64,000 nt of DNA from Macrophomina tecta (lineage: Eukaryota > Ascomycota > Dothideomycetes > Botryosphaeriales > Botryosphaeriaceae). Where the stretch lies: NCBI GenBank assembly GCA_024180945.1, contig JAKSGN010000002.1, positions 3,286,001 through 3,350,000 of the forward strand, written 5' to 3'. Positions 62,088 to 64,000 of this stretch are shown here, in pieces (the stretch's first letter is position 1; each line of letters opens with the position of its first letter). The notes under the pieces are model-generated. The model was not told the DNA's origin. It made no database searches and saw nothing but the letters and a program-made list of their open reading frames with translations. The position numbers were made by a program, and so were the translations under genes.

Positions 62088-64000
62088 CTAAATAGTTCGG
62101 ATAGCGCCCTTGTCGAGCAGCAGCTTCACCACCTGCTCGTGGCCTCCTTCTGAAGCTGCCTGAAGTGCGTTGCCGAAGCGTCCACCCTGTGCGTTGACGT
62201 TGGCGCTCTTGTCGACCAGCAGCTTCACCACCTGCTCGTGGCCTCCTTCTGAAGCTGCCTGAAGTGCGTTGCCGAAGCGTCCACCCTGTGCGTTGACGTT
62301 GGCGCTCTTGTCGACCAGCAGCTTCACCACCTGCTCGTGGCCTCCAACTGAAGCTGCCTGGAGTGCGTTGCCGTAATATCCACCCTGAGCGTTGGCGTCG
62401 GCGCCCTTGTCCAGCAGCAGCTTTACAATCTGCTCGTGGCCTCCAACCGAAGCCGCCTGGAGTGCGTTGCCGTACTCTCCACCTTGCGCGCTGACGTCGG
62501 CACCCTTGTCCAGCAGCAGCTTAACAATCTGCTCGTGGCCTCCAACTAAAGCCGCTTGGAGTGCGTTGCCGTACTCTCCACCTTGCGCGTTGACGTCAGC
62601 GCCCTCGCCCAGTAGCAGCTTTATAATTTGCTCGTGGCCTCTTTCTGAAGCCGCCTGGAGTGCGTTGCCGTAATATCCACCCTGCGCATTGACGTCGGCG
62701 CCCTTGTCCAGCAGCAGCTTTACAATCTGCTCGTGGCCTCCAACTGAAGCTGCCTGGAGTGCGTTGCCGTAATATTCACCCTGCGCGTTGATGTCGGCGC
62801 CCTTATCCAGTAGTAGCTTCACAATCTGCTCGTGGCCTCCAACAGAAGCCGCCTGGAGTGCGTTGCCGTAATATCCACCCTGAGCGTTGATGTCGGCGCC
62901 CTCGTCTAGCAGCAGCTTCACAATCTGCTCGTAGCCTCTAACTGAAGCCGCCTGGAGTGCGTTGCCGTAATATCCACCCTGAGCGTTGATGTCGGCGCCC
63001 TTGTGCAGCAGCAGCTTCACCACCTGCTCGTGGCCTCCTTCTGAAGCCGCCTGGAGTGCGTTGCCGTAATATCCACCTTGCGCGTTGACGTCGGCGCCCT
63101 TGTCCAGCAGCAGCTTAACAATCTGCTCCTGGCCTCCAACTGAGGCCACATAGAGCGCGTTGCCGTACTCTCCACCTTGCGCGCTGACGTCGGCACCCTT
63201 GTCCAGCAGCAGCTTAACAATCTGCTCGTGGCCTCCAACTAAAGCCGCCTGGAGTGCGTTGCCGTACCCTCCACCTTGCGCGTTGACGTCGGCGCCCTCG
63301 CCCAGTAGCAGCTTTATAATTTGCTCGTGGCCTCTTTCTGAAGCCGCCTGGAGTGCGTTGCCGTACTCTCCACCTTGCGCGCTGACGTCGGCGCCCTTGT
63401 CCAGCAGCAGCTTCACAATCTGCTCGTGGCCTCCAACTAAGGCCGCCTGGAGTGCGTTGCCGTACTCTCCACCTTGCGCGTTGACGTCGGCACCCTTGTC
63501 CAGCAGCAGCTTAACAATCTGCTTGTGGCCTCCAACTAAAGCTGCCTGAAGTGCGTTGCCCAAGTATCCACCCTGTGCGTTGACGTCGGCGCCCTTGTCG
63601 ACCAGCAGCTTCACCATCTGCTCGTGGCCTCCAACTGAAGCTGCCTGGAGTGCGTTGCCGTACTCTCCACCCTGAGCGTTGACGTCGGCGCCCTTGTCCA
63701 GCAGTAGCTTTACTATCCCTTTATGCCCCTTCTCTGCCGCCACGCAGAGCGATACCCAGTAGTCGTCGCTTGTGGCTTGGTCATCGGCTCTCTCTCCTAG
63801 CAACTTTTGAGCCGTTGCCTCTTGGCCATGTCGGGCAGCCCACAATAACGCCGAACCTCCAGACTGTCGTATGTTGTAACGGTAGAGATAGGTATTTAGC
63901 AGACGGTAAAGGCGGCGGTTGGCTTGTGCAAAGGCGTTGATATCTCTCTCTAATTCTAGGTTTTCCGATATGCAACAAAGTACTTCATTCGCTAGATGAA
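62088..64000 (-). CDS. F-box-like/ankyrin-repeat protein, 5' end beyond the window
   Basis: The minus-strand frame is open from the right edge to the stop at 62088 (about 637 residues visible). The visible N-terminal part, HLANEVLCCISENLELERDI then NAFAQANRRLYRLLNTYLYR, is the F-box-like head common in fungal ankyrin proteins. Next come two ordinary ankyrin units (SALLWAARHGQEATAQKLLG; VSLCVAAEKGHKGIVKLLLD). Then follow 16 near-identical 33-residue (99-bp) units of the type YGNALQAASVGGHEQIVKLL..DKGADVNAQGG. The last unit ends DKGAIRTI. F-box proteins usually link targets to an SCF ubiquitin ligase; ankyrin arrays bind proteins. The high identity between units suggests recent array turnover, so copy number may vary between strains. 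The start codon lies past base 64,000. Confidence 0.88.
   Translation of the reverse strand, partial: HLANEVLCCISENLELERDINAFAQANRRLYRLLNTYLYRYNIRQSGGSALLWAARHGQEATAQKLLGERADDQATSDDYWVSLCVAAEKGHKGIVKLLLDKGADVNAQGGEYGNALQAASVGGHEQMVKLLVDKGADVNAQGGYLGNALQAALVGGHKQIVKLLLDKGADVNAQGGEYGNALQAALVGGHEQIVKLLLDKGADVSAQGGEYGNALQAASERGHEQIIKLLLGEGADVNAQGGGYGNALQAALVGGHEQIVKLLLDKGADVSAQGGEYGNALYVASVGGQEQIVKLLLDKGADVNAQGGYYGNALQAASEGGHEQVVKLLLHKGADINAQGGYYGNALQAASVRGYEQIVKLLLDEGADINAQGGYYGNALQAASVGGHEQIVKLLLDKGADINAQGEYYGNALQAASVGGHEQIVKLLLDKGADVNAQGGYYGNALQAASERGHEQIIKLLLGEGADVNAQGGEYGNALQAALVGGHEQIVKLLLDKGADVSAQGGEYGNALQAASVGGHEQIVKLLLDKGADANAQGGYYGNALQAASVGGHEQVVKLLVDKSANVNAQGGRFGNALQAASEGGHEQVVKLLVDKSANVNAQGGRFGNALQAASEGGHEQVVKLLLDKGAIRTI

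Noticed and set aside
62392..63549. Plus-strand repeats (CALTSAPLSSSS...)
   Set aside because: Mirror of the ankyrin array; the 33-residue period belongs to the minus-strand protein.

Overview
The window is nuclear DNA of a filamentous ascomycete (Pezizomycotina; Dothideomycetes is my best guess but is not proven by anything here). The reasons are short introns of about 45-70 nt with GTRNGT donors and CTRAC-type branch sites, fungal-only families (FunK1 kinases, DUF7924, DUF7492, an FlbE-like protein, Zn2Cys6 regulators), an ascomycete-type L19e ribosomal protein gene, and LINE and LTR remnants with RIP-like damage. Exons were assembled by hand from splice signals and frame.

Bases 1-17,400 are a conserved housekeeping arm: RQC2/NEMF (ribosome quality control), a CadD-like cation transporter, a decayed cytochrome P450, a four-exon GLOD5-type VOC protein, RPL19 with its start codon split by an intron, IST1 (ESCRT-III) head to head with a CIR-N/RS splicing-type protein, and an FlbE-like developmental protein. 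From 17.4 to about 21 kb I see no gene, only a tRNA-Gly remnant and a small tandem repeat.

Bases 21,000-64,000 look accessory. They hold a secreted DUF7492 protein, a DUF7924 protein, a run of small multi-exon orphan genes, many with a TATA box 40-110 bp before the ATG, a second protein with a nuclease-like E-x-K signature next to a divergent CK1 kinase, a C2H2 zinc-finger protein, an orphan with three PWGDDP repeats, an orphan membrane protein, a regulator with two adjacent Zn2Cys6 motifs, a FunK1 kinase, and a very regular F-box-like/ankyrin gene that runs off the right edge.

This half is threaded with mobile DNA. There are two copies of a 63-77 bp retroposon-like element, each with a (TCA)n tail and its own 13-15 bp target-site duplication. 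A short solo LTR sits inside another copy of the same family, both with target duplications. There is also a longer solo-LTR-like block, a 250 bp element with 62 bp inverted arms plus a stray third arm, and a LINE ORF1 broken by stop codons. The best candidate for something undescribed is the tiny TCA-tailed retroposon. The group of E-x-K nuclease-like and kinase-like genes in the same interval is the best candidate for a functional system, but that link is inference only.
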